This document shows positions 43,896-55,224 of a stretch of 64,000 nucleotides of DNA, one piece after another. The stretch is taken from the NCBI GenBank assembly GCA_022432975.1, contig CM039509.1:43062209-43126208 (forward strand), in the 5' to 3' direction. Each line of letters starts with the position of its first letter. The stretch's first letter is position 1. Both the position numbers and the translations under genes were made by a program. The DNA comes from Begonia masoniana. Taxonomy: Eukaryota > Streptophyta > Magnoliopsida > Cucurbitales > Begoniaceae. The notes under the pieces are model-generated. The model was not told where the DNA came from, did not search any database, and was given only the letters and a program-made list of their open reading frames with translations.

Positions 43896-43995
43896 TGTGT
43901 CGAACCCTTTGGGTTACGTTCGTTTCACTAAGTTTCTTGGTGTATGGTTCGTCACCCAAGACGCGTAGAGCGGTTGTGCCAATAAGTACTGGGAT
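43896..43995 (+). other. Second leader of the viral array, resumed
   Basis: After the LTR, GTGTCGAACC...GTTTCTTGGTGTATGG...GCGTAGAGCGGTTG aligns with 14413-14490 of the first leader. This is the last sequence that can be tied to the virus. The right border is near 43995, with no repeat or duplication seen. Confidence 0.5.
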
Positions 43996-45444
43996 GGGCC
44001 AATAAGTATATTCTAAAATGCAAAAATATTATTATCAACATGAATTCATTCATATATTACAAAAATTGATCTATTAATTTGTTTGTTGGACACATAATTT
44101 CCACCATAAATTCACTTTCATGAAATGATTTTGAGAGTCTACCCCAAAAACTCAACCTTAAGAAACAAAAAGGAAAAGAGAAAGCATCGAGAAAGTGTTG
44201 TTCTATCACTGCATAATTGATATCAATAAAACTTGTATTCGATTACATGGCCTAATGACTAGTACTCAACAAAACATTGATTGTCGCATTTGTTGGCATT
44301 AAAATGACTTTTTGTTTGTAATCCATAATGTTTATTCTCGATTGTTCCGTCACCATTTCTTAATATTAACCTGAAGAGTTTGATGATGTACTCTATTTAT
44401 AATATCTCGAACTCCACCAGATACTACAACAATATTGTTCGTTTGAGACATATATTTATAATTTTTTTTTGTTTGTAATTTATCGTAAAAAATATTATAC
44501 TAGTTGAAGATCAGATAATACTTAAGAGTTATGACTCATAATCACACTTAAGCAATGTTGGATTTGTGATACTTTCACTTAATTTTGGGCTTTAAACCCT
44601 CGCAAGAATGAATTATCATAATCACTTCTTGTCCTCGAAAGGTCCAATGTCTTTATTTGCTATATCTTCTGTTTTATTTATATTTGATACCACTTGTAAC
44701 ATCTTGAATTTTAAAAAGTAATATGATATTATCCGTTTTGGGTTTAAGTTTGCATAAATTTTGTTCTTAGAATTTACCTTAGAATGTCTTCAACTAAATG
44801 TCTTCAACTAGTTGGAGTTGAAATCTTATTCACGATCTGAGATGTTATTTATGAACTATTCTTTACAACCACACTCAAATAATATGGAATTGTGATACCA
44901 TCGCTCGTTGTTAAGTATAAACGTCACAAGAATGGAATCAAATTATCCTGGCTTTGTCAATCATGATTGACTACACTTCCAATCAAGTCACGAGCTTCAA
45001 TAATATTTTACGCCACATAGTATAATTTTGTACGAAAATTTTATTTTTATTTCAAGAAATATGACATTCGAAGAGAAAACTTTTTTCCTTAACAATCATT
45101 GCTTATAATAAAGATCATGTTGGATGTGTTTTTCATGTCACGAAGACAACCCACTTTAATGGTTAGAAATTTGGATGAGCCTTTTGTGCAGTTATTTCTC
45201 ATAGTAGTATATTAGTTAGGTCGTTCTTTTGAGTCACAACAGAAAACATGGGATTGGCAAGAGGGTATGATCAAAACTTGGAGTTTTATGCTTTTCAGCC
45301 ATTGAAAAAACAAAGACCAATGGACAGAAGATGCGTTATTCTTATTGCAGTACAAAAGAATCTGCGTCGAACTGTCGAAGGAATTGAATGATAAAAATAA
45401 AACCAAGTCGAGAACCTAATTATGAGATTATCCAGAGTTTCTCC
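43996..45444. other. Intergenic AT-rich DNA
   Basis: No gene seen. A small direct repeat GCCAATAAGTA occurs twice at the left edge (43979 and 43999), next to the end of the viral array. The rest is AT-rich with no supported frame. Confidence 0.45.
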
Positions 45445-46997
45445 TCATTTCCAATGTCCTTGGTCGCAAGGAAAGCAACCCTCCTGTGCAATGTCATCGA
45501 TTTGAACGCCAGAATCATAAGTGACGCCTGATTTCCAGTCTTCTGGAAGAACACTCTTCGCCCAAATCCATTTTCCATCGTATCCAGAAGTCACCACCAT
45601 TCGAAATTGCAGGGCTCCGTCTGGTACTCGACTTGTATCCCACACTGCGCCATGGTTTCTACTCAGGAAGCTCCAATTTGACGAACCCACCTGCGGTATT
45701 TCAATAGAAAAACAAGAACAGAGAGTTAGTTTGGTAATGGGGATGAGCTAATTTCAATGGAGTTTTGTTTTGGCTGACCCGAGCTACGTCAACGCCTACT
45801 ATTTCTGTTTGGCCGCCTTGGTTTAGGAATTTGATTGCTAGATAATATGGTTTTTTGCTTGATTCTTCCACTCGCACGCCCAAGTTTTGATTTTTATACT
45901 CGCATGGTACTCTGCAATAAGAAAACAAAGAACCCATAAGTTATACTGTTCATCAATCTTTTGTTTTTATTATTAATATTCTCTGTTTTTGGCTAACCCG
46001 AGCTATATTTTGACGTCTTCCCAGTGTTGACTTTGCATCTACGTACGAATAAGTTGACGTTTGTTTTCATCTATGAGCTGGTTTTGTTTGTATAAGGGGG
46101 CAGACAGTGGCTAGCTATGTTTTGAGGTGATTACAATAAAGCAATTTGTGAAGAAAAGGACTGTAGTTAATCAACGAGAAGGACAATTTGGTTGAGATAT
46201 TAAATGGGTTTGGCTAGGATCAAAAGATCAGCGAAGACAAGAACAAGCTCACCTCTTGTATTCGACGTCGACAATTCCACGTTTCAGAATGTCCTTGTCC
46301 ATACCCTTTTGAGCCATTGCAGCAAAGGCTCTGCTACTCAGAACAAAATCTGTTTGGTTATCTGTGTTGAGATCCGTCAAAATCACTTTAGTTCCCGTTC
46401 TTGAGCAGAGATTGGTGTTCTTGCATCTTATCTGTTAAAAAGGAAGGATTTGTTTTGGTTAGAAATCCAACGGTTAATCCGTCACTTTTGTATTATTCAC
46501 GTAAATCTGGAGCATAAATGAAATTGTAGTCGGAGCTTATTGCCCGGCCTAAAAGAATTTGAGTTATCGAACTACTACGATCGGAGAGGAAAACGAAACA
46601 ATGGGAGTTCCAGGATTAAGAACCTGAAAGCAAGCGCCACAGCCAGCTCCTTCTTTGTAAAGGGTAGGCACACCAGCAGCAAGGTGTCCACTGTTAAAGC
46701 CCAATGCCAACGAGCCATATCCACAAGCTCCAACTGCACGAAAAATAAAAGGTTACCCACTAAGTAATTCGTCGAAATTTCATCTGGGTATCTCTCAAAT
46801 TCGCCATTAATGATTAGAACATTACTCGGGTCTGAATCAAACAGTCGAGCAGAAAAGCAAACCCGAAGAAGAGATGGAATCTTACCCGAAAGAGCTGAAG
46901 CTTTAGAGAAATAAGCAGCTCTGGATTTATGAACGCAGCGATCGCAAGCAGTAACAGACGAAAATAGAAAGAAGAGAAAGCAGAGAAACCAAGCCAT
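45445..46997 (-). CDS. Expansin-like A protein (5 exons, 259 aa)
   Basis: A secreted cell-wall protein of the expansin-like A (EXLA) family. Exons on the minus strand are 46997-46886, 46733-46624, 46431-46253, 45911-45779 and 45690-45445, 260 codons in phase with GT/AG borders. Residues 1-17 ([17 protein letters not shown]) form a signal peptide before CDRC. The double-psi barrel domain follows ([33 protein letters not shown]), then the carbohydrate-binding-like domain ([47 protein letters not shown]). Length is close to the usual 260-265. The HFD motif of true expansins is not seen, as is typical of EXLA, so wall-loosening activity should not be assumed. Confidence 0.95.
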
Positions 46998-47986
46998 TTT
47001 GGTGACAGAACGATTCGTGGAGTGAAACAGTGAGCAATCAGAGCTTAAATAATAAATACCACGTAGAAGGAAGATGAGTGAGGACAACAGATCAGCATTT
47101 TGGCATGATTTTTTATTTTGTTAGATTTCTGTTTGATTCAACTAATAAGCTTGGTTAAGAAGGAAAAGGACTAGCATTTCAAGTGACGCGGATGGACGAA
47201 GAAAAATGGGATGGAGACCCCACACGGGCTCTTTGCCTGCGCACAAACAGCTGTCGCCTAAAAACATCAGCCATTTTTGAGCCACGACGACAGTGCGCAT
47301 TAATGTGTTCTTTGATTGTTCTACTTCTCAATGGGGAAAAAAGGAACAATCTTTATGCACTCCCAGAAGAAGCTTCCTCTCTGCAACTGTTGAAATGCTT
47401 ATTCTAAACCTGTTTTGGCCGAGGTGGGTGACGGAAAATCATTTGTTTTTGCTGATAGTCGGTGTTCTGAGATGGAATTTGGGATTTGTTTTTTGAAAAA
47501 GTGGTGGGCTTATGGTCCCCTTGCCTAGAGGAGATGATAAAGTGTGGTATTTATGATGGATTAAATTGTTAATCAGTGGGAAAGATAAGAACAAAGACTC
47601 CCCCACCTTTCAAGGAAGAATCTTGACAAACACTCAGGCCACAGCTGTTGAGTGTTGTTGCTGTGCAGTAGGTGGAACGCCAATTGCTGCTAAGCTCAAC
47701 TTAGAGAGAATGAATAAAGTTAAAATTCAGTGACCTAAACTCTTTCGATTTGGCCGATGTGTTATATTACAGATCTATTTTAGAGTTTTGCTTTATTTTA
47801 TAAATACATGTAAGTTTAAGTTGCTCGTTTGCAATTAAAATTTAGAATCGTTTCTCACCAACAAAGCTTTTGACAATATCTTGATTCCGTTGAGTTAACG
47901 AGACTAGTTGACTAAGCTCATTGCGTACACGACTAGTGAGTCATTAATAATTTACAAATTTGTCGACTCTTATGTTTCATTTAAAT
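46998..47986. other. Intergenic region upstream of the expansin-like gene
   Basis: No gene seen. Holds the promoter of the expansin-like gene at its left end (a TATTTATTATTTAAG stretch on the minus strand near 47050-47060 could act as TATA region) and then AT-rich DNA up to the target duplication of the copia element. Confidence 0.4.
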
Positions 47987-48336
47987 GTATGTGTTGTAAT
48001 TTTACGTTTTATTTGTTGATTCCTTTTATTTTAAGCTGATAAACCAGACAACTATAATCAGAAATCACACACAGCCAACACAAAGTTTTTATCGTGGTTC
48101 ACTTATAAATTCGACTACATCCACGTTGAGCTCCACAGGAGGAAATCGTGCACTATAAATTCGACGATTGTACAAAGCATAGAAGAAAAATAAGGACAAG
48201 AAACACAAAATCTAACCGGACGCTCGAACTCAACCTAGCTCGAGCCCTAGAGATTTTCCTGTCTCTAGCAATCAAGATGATCACCAACACCGGATCCAAG
48301 GCTCGCTTCCCTCCTCGCTGTCTCTGGTGTATGTGG

Positions 48337-48570
48337 AACAGAGAGAACCTGAGTGCCAAAAAACAACCGCTAACCCTAATTGCCCTAGCACTATCTTATT
48401 CTATATTTTCTCGCCATAACTACCCTATTAGAGAAATTGATTGTAACTATTTTAACAGAGAGAACCTGAGTGCCAAAAAACAATCGCTAACCCTAATTGC
48501 CCTAGCACTATCTTATTCTATATTTTCTCGCCATAACTACCCTATTAGAGAAATTGATTGTAACTATTTT
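48337..48570 (-). repeat. 117-bp tandem duplication in the copia 3' LTR
   Basis: Two copies, starting at 48337 and 48454, of a unit that begins AACAGAGAGAACCTGAGTGCC and ends in GATTGTAACTATTTT. The 5' LTR has one copy (from about 53478). The duplication must have arisen after insertion, since both LTRs are made from one template. Confidence 0.85.
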
Positions 48571-48747
48571 ACAAGATAAAACCACAACCATTGGATCAGC
48601 TAATACATCAACACTTCATATTATGACACATCACCACTAAAGCAATGGGCTGGACACTGAATTTGGGTTAAGATGGGCTTCACACAGCAATCTCCACCTT
48701 GAAGACCAATCTAACCCGCTAACCGTTAACTCATAGTGCACAAACTC

Positions 48748-51700
48748 TTACAATTGCTTCGCAGCTCGGACCGATGAAGGCCATTTGATAAATAACAAAT
48801 TCAAGCAATGCTTGAACTTGGTATTTGAGACAATCTCCGTGCCCATGTCTGCTGGATTATCCTCCATTGGTACCTTTAACAAATTCACAACATTAGTGGA
48901 AATCAAATCTATAATAAAATGATATCTAACATTAATATGTTTAGTTCTTTCATGATATACATGATTCCTACTAAGATGTATCGTACTCTGATTATCACAA
49001 TAAATAACAGAAATAGAGTTTAGCAACTTAACTTCTTTTAGTAGACCTTGCAACCACACGACTTCCTTCATAGCATCTGCAATCGCTATATACTCCGCCT
49101 CTGTAGTGAACAATGCTACCATGGGTTGTAATTATGACTTCCACACAATACAATTCCTTCCCAACATGAAACAATAAGCTATAGTTGAGTTCCCCTTATC
49201 CTTGTTACCTGCAAAATCAGCATCTACAAATCCCACGACATCAAATGTAGCATTTCTATTACCATAGCACAAACCAATATTTATTGTACTATTATGTATG
49301 CTACAACTCACTTCGAGGCTACCCAATGATCATACCCAGGATTTGACATAAACCTACTCAATAAAGATATAGCAAATGACAAATCTAGCCTAGTACTGAT
49401 CATAGCATACATGACTGATCCTATCACATTAGAGTAAGGAATATTCTCCATCTTAATGATGTCAGACTTAGACTTGGGACACTGACTCTTATTCAGGTTG
49501 AAATGACCAGCTAAAGGCATCTGGACATGTTTTCTATTAGCATTAACATACCTTTGAACTAGTTTTTCCAAATAAGATTTTTGATGAACTTTCAGAAACC
49601 TATTTTTCCTATCTCTCATAATGACCATACCCAATATTCTCTTAGCACTCCCTAAGTCCTTCATATCAAATTCAAAACTTAAGTCTTGCTTTAGTCTGTT
49701 AATCTTTGACATCGAGTTGCTAACCAATAACATGTCATCGACATACAGCAAAATATAGACCGGGTTGTCATCAATAGAAGAAAAGTAGAAGCAAACATCA
49801 TATTGGCTTCTTGAGAAACCAATGCTCACAATGAAAGTATCAAACCTTTTATACCACTATCGAGGTGATTGCTTTAAGCCATACAATAACTTTTTCAGCA
49901 AGCAAACATGATCAGGATATCTCCTATCCACAAATCCTTCAGGTTGCCTCATCAGGATCCTCTCATCTAACTAACCATGTAGAAACGTAATTTTAACATC
50001 TAACTGCTCAAGTTCCAAATCCAAGTACGCAACTAAGGATAACATAACTCTAATTGTTTTGAACTTGACTACAGACGAGAATATCTCATTATAATCTATT
50101 CATTCTCTCTGAGTATAACCTTTGGCTACTAACCTAGCCTTAAACCTAGGTGGGTCGCTAGGTAAAATTCCTTCTTTGAGCTTGTACAATCACCTGCACT
50201 CAATCAATTTCTAATTAGCAGGTTTCTTAATCAGCTCCCAAGTCTTGTTGACATCTAAGGAATTCATCTCATCCTTCATGGCACCCAGCCGTTTGTCAGA
50301 TTTAGTAGAACTAATAGCTTCTTGATAGCTATTTGGTTCACTTTGTCTAACTTCCAAAGAAGCAACAAGAGCTGCATATACAAGCTCAGCATAAGAGAAC
50401 GTACGGTTAGGAATAATCTCCCTCCTACTCCTATCACGAGTGAGCTGATAGTTAGACAGATCTTCATGGACTGATTTTCTCAACTGTTCGGCCTCAACTA
50501 GAGAATCATTTTCAGCTTGATCTTTAGTTTGATCCTCTTCTTGATCCTCAACTCCTATAACAGACTCATCTGAGCCACCCATAGGTTCCACCTCAAACTG
50601 CATATTCTGATGCACTTGAGTGGTCTCACTAGACTCTTCACTAGAGTTAGTAGGAGTCTTATAAGAGAAAGAGTTCTCATCAAATATGACATCTCTACTC
50701 ACAATGATCTTAATCCCTCTAGACTCTTTGTCCCATAATCTATAGCCTTTACTACCATGCTGCTGCTGATAACCTAAGAAGACACACTTAAGAGACCTAG
50801 GGTCTAACTTACCCTCTTTATTATGAGCGTAAGAAAAACATCCAAATATTCTAAGGTGTTCTAAACTAGGCTTCCTATTACTCCACACTTCCATAGGACA
50901 CTTCATTTCTAGAGACCTATGAGGACTCCTACTGACGAGATAAACAGCAATAAATAAGGTTTTCCCCCAGAAGAGCTTAGGCAACCCAGAAGTGAAGAGA
51001 AGACATCTGAACTTTTCCAACAAGGTCATGTTCATCCTCTTAGCAACACCATTTTGCTGAGGGGTATCACGAACAATTTTATGCCTTAGAATACCAGAAG
51101 CCTTACAATATTCATCGAATTTTGAATTACAGAGTTCTAGCCCATTATCAGTTCTAAGGGCCTTCAGCTTGGTACCTAACTGGTTTTCTTCTAAAACCCT
51201 CAAATCCTTAAACCTAAGGAAAGCTTCATCCTTGGTTTTAAGAAGAAACACTCAGACTCTCCTAGAAAAGTCATCAATAATGGATAGGAAATATTTGTTG
51301 CCTCCATGTGTGTCACATTTCTCCGGACCCCATAAATCGGCATGGACATATGTCCTAATCTCATATGTCATTTCTCAGTAGCAATAAGACTAGGATCGAC
51401 TGACACCGTATTCAAAGAACTAGACTTACATGAGCCATCAAGAATATATAAACTGCCAACTTTCTTACCAGTCAGAACAATTTTCTCATTCTTGACGACT
51501 TGCATGCTCTCATTGCTAGTCCTACTCTCACATTCCAAGTCATCTAAAGCACCTAGAGAAATCAAATTTCTCTTAAGTCCAGGTATGTACCCCACCTTAG
51601 TCAACTTGATTCTTTTTCCAAAATCCAAGTCCAGAATGATACTGCTCATACCGACAACATCACAAGTGTTGTCATTTCCCATGAACACTGTTTCATTCAT

Positions 51701-52637
51701 AACTTCTTGGAAATCGACAAACCAGTCCTTATGAGGACTCATGTGAAAGCTACACCTGGAGTCAAGCACCCAAGTATCAGGGCACTTTAAATCAGTGACA
51801 GTATACACCTCAAAGGGGTCATCCTGATTATTCTTACAGACAAGGTTTGATTCATTATTCTCCGATTTATTTTTCTTAATTCAATCGAAGCAATTCTTCT
51901 TTAAGTGACCAACCTTGCCACAGTGGAAACACTTCCTAGACTCATTTTTACCCTTGCCAACATTTTCACTTTTAGGCTTATTCCCTTTATTCTTCTTCTT
52001 GAACTTATTTGTGGCATTATTATTACTTTGTTCAGGTCTATTCTTCACAAAGTGATTCGAACCAGTTCTCTTTTCTTTTAGTAGTTCTAATTCTCTGGTT
52101 TTTAAAACAGAAGAAATTAGATCTACACTGGGGACGACACCGGCATACTGGTAAGCGTCTTTGACTACTTGGTAAGACTCAGAGATAGAATTTAATAGAA
52201 TCATTGACTTAGTAGTTTCATCTAATGTTTGATCAGTACCTTTTAGTCTAAGAGTCAATTTTAGAAATTCATTTAAATTTTCATCTATAGACTTACCAGT
52301 GTCCATTTTCTAGGAGAATAATGAGCCTTTAAAGAATGCGAGATTAGAGGCAGTTGAACCGAATAAATGGATTTAAGCTTACCCAAATCTCTAGTGGAGT
52401 ATCGGCTCTATCAACCTTTCTCAGGACATTGTCTGAGAGGTTTAGAATCAAGAGGTTGTACGCCTTTTCGTCTATTTCCTCCTTTCTTTTTTTCTGCTCA
52501 TCAGACCATTTATCTTGGTCTTTCTCTAGAGCAATGGCGACTTTGTTGTGTGAAAGAAGTGCACGGATCTTCTTTTTCCACACACTAAAGTCGACATTTC
52601 CGTCGTACACCGAGATTTCAAGTTTTGTTGAAGACAT
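48748..52637 (-). pseudogene. Ty1/copia gag-pol polyprotein, broken
   Basis: Read from 52637: gag (MSSTKLEISVYDGNVDFSVW), zinc knuckle CFHCGKVGHLKKNC near 51905, protease with TWVLDSRCSFHMSPH (active-site Gly replaced by Arg), and integrase core parts LKALRTDNGLELC and DTPQQNGVAKR (the usual Glu is Ala or Lys, so the catalytic triad is damaged). RT follows with YVDDMLLVSN and DMKDLGSAKRILGM, and RNase H with TTEAEYIAIADAMKEVVWL and CDNQSTIHLSRN. Stops or shifts lie at about 52340, 51880, 51365, 51250, 50208, 49860, 49305 and 49130. It cannot yield a working polyprotein. Confidence 0.9.
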
Positions 52638-53715
52638 CCTCTCACCCCAAAAACAAATTGAATAGAAAAAAAAAACCGAAAGCCCTATCAAAAAGTATCA
52701 ACTTAACTATTTTGTCACTAACCCTAAGTGCAGGGAACCTAACAACTAAACGGATTGCACAGTGACAATCAATTAAACTAAATCACAAGAGAGCAATTTA
52801 CTTTAAATAATTGCACATAACAGCCTCTCTGTAAGTAATTCTAAGCACAACCAAACAATTTATTAATATGTTGACTAAAGTAGTAAACAAATTCTTAATC
52901 CAACTAAACAATTTATTAATCTGTTAACTGAAGCACAAAAACAATATCACTATTAGTTAACCGGAACAGACGACAAAACCTTATCAATCAACCCGAAACC
53001 TTCGGCTAAGATAACAGTCTTACATAAAAACAAACAATCGGTCAACAAACTTAATTCTTGACAGAACGAATCAAGAAACGCAGAAGCAATATTTTTGTTT
53101 CAAGAACCGACACGGCTCTGATACCACTGTTGTAATTTTACGTTCTATTTGTTGATTCCTTTTATTTTAAGTTGATAAACTAGACAACTATAATCAGAAA
53201 TCACACACAGCCAACACAAAATTTTTATCGTGATTCACTGATAAATTCGGCTATATTCACGTTGAGTTCCACAGAAGGAACTCGTGCACTATAAATTCAA
53301 CGATTGTACAAAGCACAGAAGAAAAATAAGGACAAGAAACACGAAACCTAACCGGACGCTCGAACTCAACCTGGCTCGAGCCCTAGAGATCTTCCTGCCT
53401 CTAGCAATCAATCAAGATGATCACCAACACCGGATCCAAGGCTCGCTTCCCTCCTTGCTGTCACTGGCGTATGTGGAACCGAGAGAACCCGAGAGCTAAA
53501 AAACAACCGCTAACCCTAATTGCCCTAGCACTATCTTATTCTATATTTTCTCGCCAGAACTACCCTATTAGAGAAATTGATTGTAACTGTTTTACAAGAT
53601 AAAACCACAACCATTGAATCAGCTAATACATCAACACTCCATATTATGACACATCACCACTAAAGCAATGAGTTGGACACTGAATTTGGGTTGATGAGCT
53701 TCACACAACAGTATG

Positions 53716-55181
53716 TTATTATCGTTAATATAATATATTAAAGATAATAATTAAGGGAGTGTAATTGGGCATGCCTAAAAGTAGGTTGATAGTGTTTTGA
53801 GTTGGACCGCTATGACTTTATTATCTACCAGAATACATTGTACCAATCTCACAACTCAGATTGCTGGTGAACAGAAGCCGACCTTGTCGTTCCATTTCTA
53901 CAAGATATCGACCTGTCGAATAATTTCCATGCAAACAACACTAACCCACTCCTGTTTTCTGCATGCTAGATATGCTCCCTTCTTGTGCTCTATCAATCTC
54001 TTAAAAAAAAAAAAACGAGTAAAGTTAACTAAGGATGTGACAACCCGCCATATGAAAGTAATGAAAGTTCAGTGTATGGTCTAAATCATACTAGTGGGTG
54101 CAAAATTACACATCGCTTGAGAGAGAGTAGAAATTGAGTAGTTTATAAGTAAAATTCTAATCCCTACCTAGTACAACGCGTTTTAAGCTAATTCTAAGAA
54201 AAAAAAATCGTGCGAACTCTGATGCAAAGCGGACAATATTGTACTGTGGGTACTAAAGAATGACGTTACATAGCAAGACATCAAATTTATTTGGAGTATC
54301 TAAAAAAGGCATGTATTTGCGGGCATTACTGGCCAAAAACTTGAACTTTGTCAACAACTTTCGTTTTGGAGGGTTTATATTTTACCCGTCTGAACATTAA
54401 AGTAAACCAATCAGATGGTTTACTTCAACATTAACCATGAAGTTTCAGTCTAAATTCAGCGGCTGCGGAGGAATTCATCCATTTCCTTTGGGTTAAAATA
54501 ATTGTTTATGTGAAGAAAGATTTCATTTTTCTGGATAACTCGACTCTGACTTCACCAACCCGCAGCAAATTCGTAGTCAAAACATTATATTCAAGTAGAA
54601 AAATCCATCCAAGTAATCATATTTAAAGCACTGTGACTTTGACATACTGTTTGTCTTCGGCTTGGATTTTGAGACGGATGTTATTAGTTTTATTACAAGA
54701 GGGCATGGTTCTTTCAGTTTAGTCCTAGTTTAACGGCTGGAAACAGCGACCAGTTTGACCAACCAACAATTTAAACTTGTTGATTTTGCTGTCTTCCATG
54801 TGTTTTCGATTTCCACGCAGGGAAAATTACTTAGTTTTATTAGTTTCCACGATCTCAATTCGTCGTTTTGTTGCTTTAACGAAAACCCGTTTGGTAAGAA
54901 AACTTTATAAAAGCTTTGTGAAAGTTCGAGTTTGATCATTGGAAAGTAGAACCGATAGAAATCAAAATTGTTGACGAATTTGGTGAGTTCAATGGATTAA
55001 TTAAAGTTTTACTTTTTACTAAGACCGACAACATAGTATTATTCTAATCAAAATGAAGACGATCTCTGGTAGGAAGAAATAAAAAGGGTAGGAATTTTAC
55101 CGAATGCATTGCCAATGAGTTTGACTTCATTTTATAATATTATTCTGTAATATATTTCAAGAACAATGCTCCGTTAATGGC
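53716..55181. other. Intergenic region upstream of the transporter pair
   Basis: No gene or recognisable transposon. AT-rich DNA with a poly-A run at 54003-54014. The last few hundred bases should contain the promoter of the first transporter gene. Confidence 0.4.
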
Positions 55182-55189
55182 TATATAAA
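55182..55189 (+). promoter_or_regulatory. TATA box of the first transporter gene
   Basis: TATATAAA, 36 bp upstream of the last base before the ATG at 55225. Transcription would begin near 55213, so the ATG at 55225 (or the in-frame one at 55237) is the first usable start. Frames extended further upstream begin at a TTG and are not supported. Confidence 0.55.
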
Positions 55190-55224
55190 GGCTAGTAAAT
55201 GTTGGGTTGGTCGTGGAATCTAGG

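Larger units (their letters stand above)
47992..53710 (-). mobile_element. Complete but decayed Ty1/copia element (5719 bp)
   Basis: Flanked by the duplication GTATG (47987-47991 and 53711-53715). 5' LTR 53710-53128 (583 bp), 3' LTR 48689-47992 (698 bp), primer-binding site TGGTATCAGAGCCG at 53126-53113, and a purine-rich AAGGTGGAGAT before the 3' LTR. LTR ends are TG...CA. The length difference between LTRs is due to a 117-bp duplication in the 3' LTR. The protein order gag, protease, integrase, RT, RNase H is the Ty1/copia order. Gag resembles the Tork/Tnt1 branch. Several stops and shifts make it non-autonomous. Confidence 0.93.

Noticed and set aside
55207..55224. Transporter copy 1 starting at 55207
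   Set aside because: The codon there is TTG, and a TATA box at 55182 would place transcription start at or after it.
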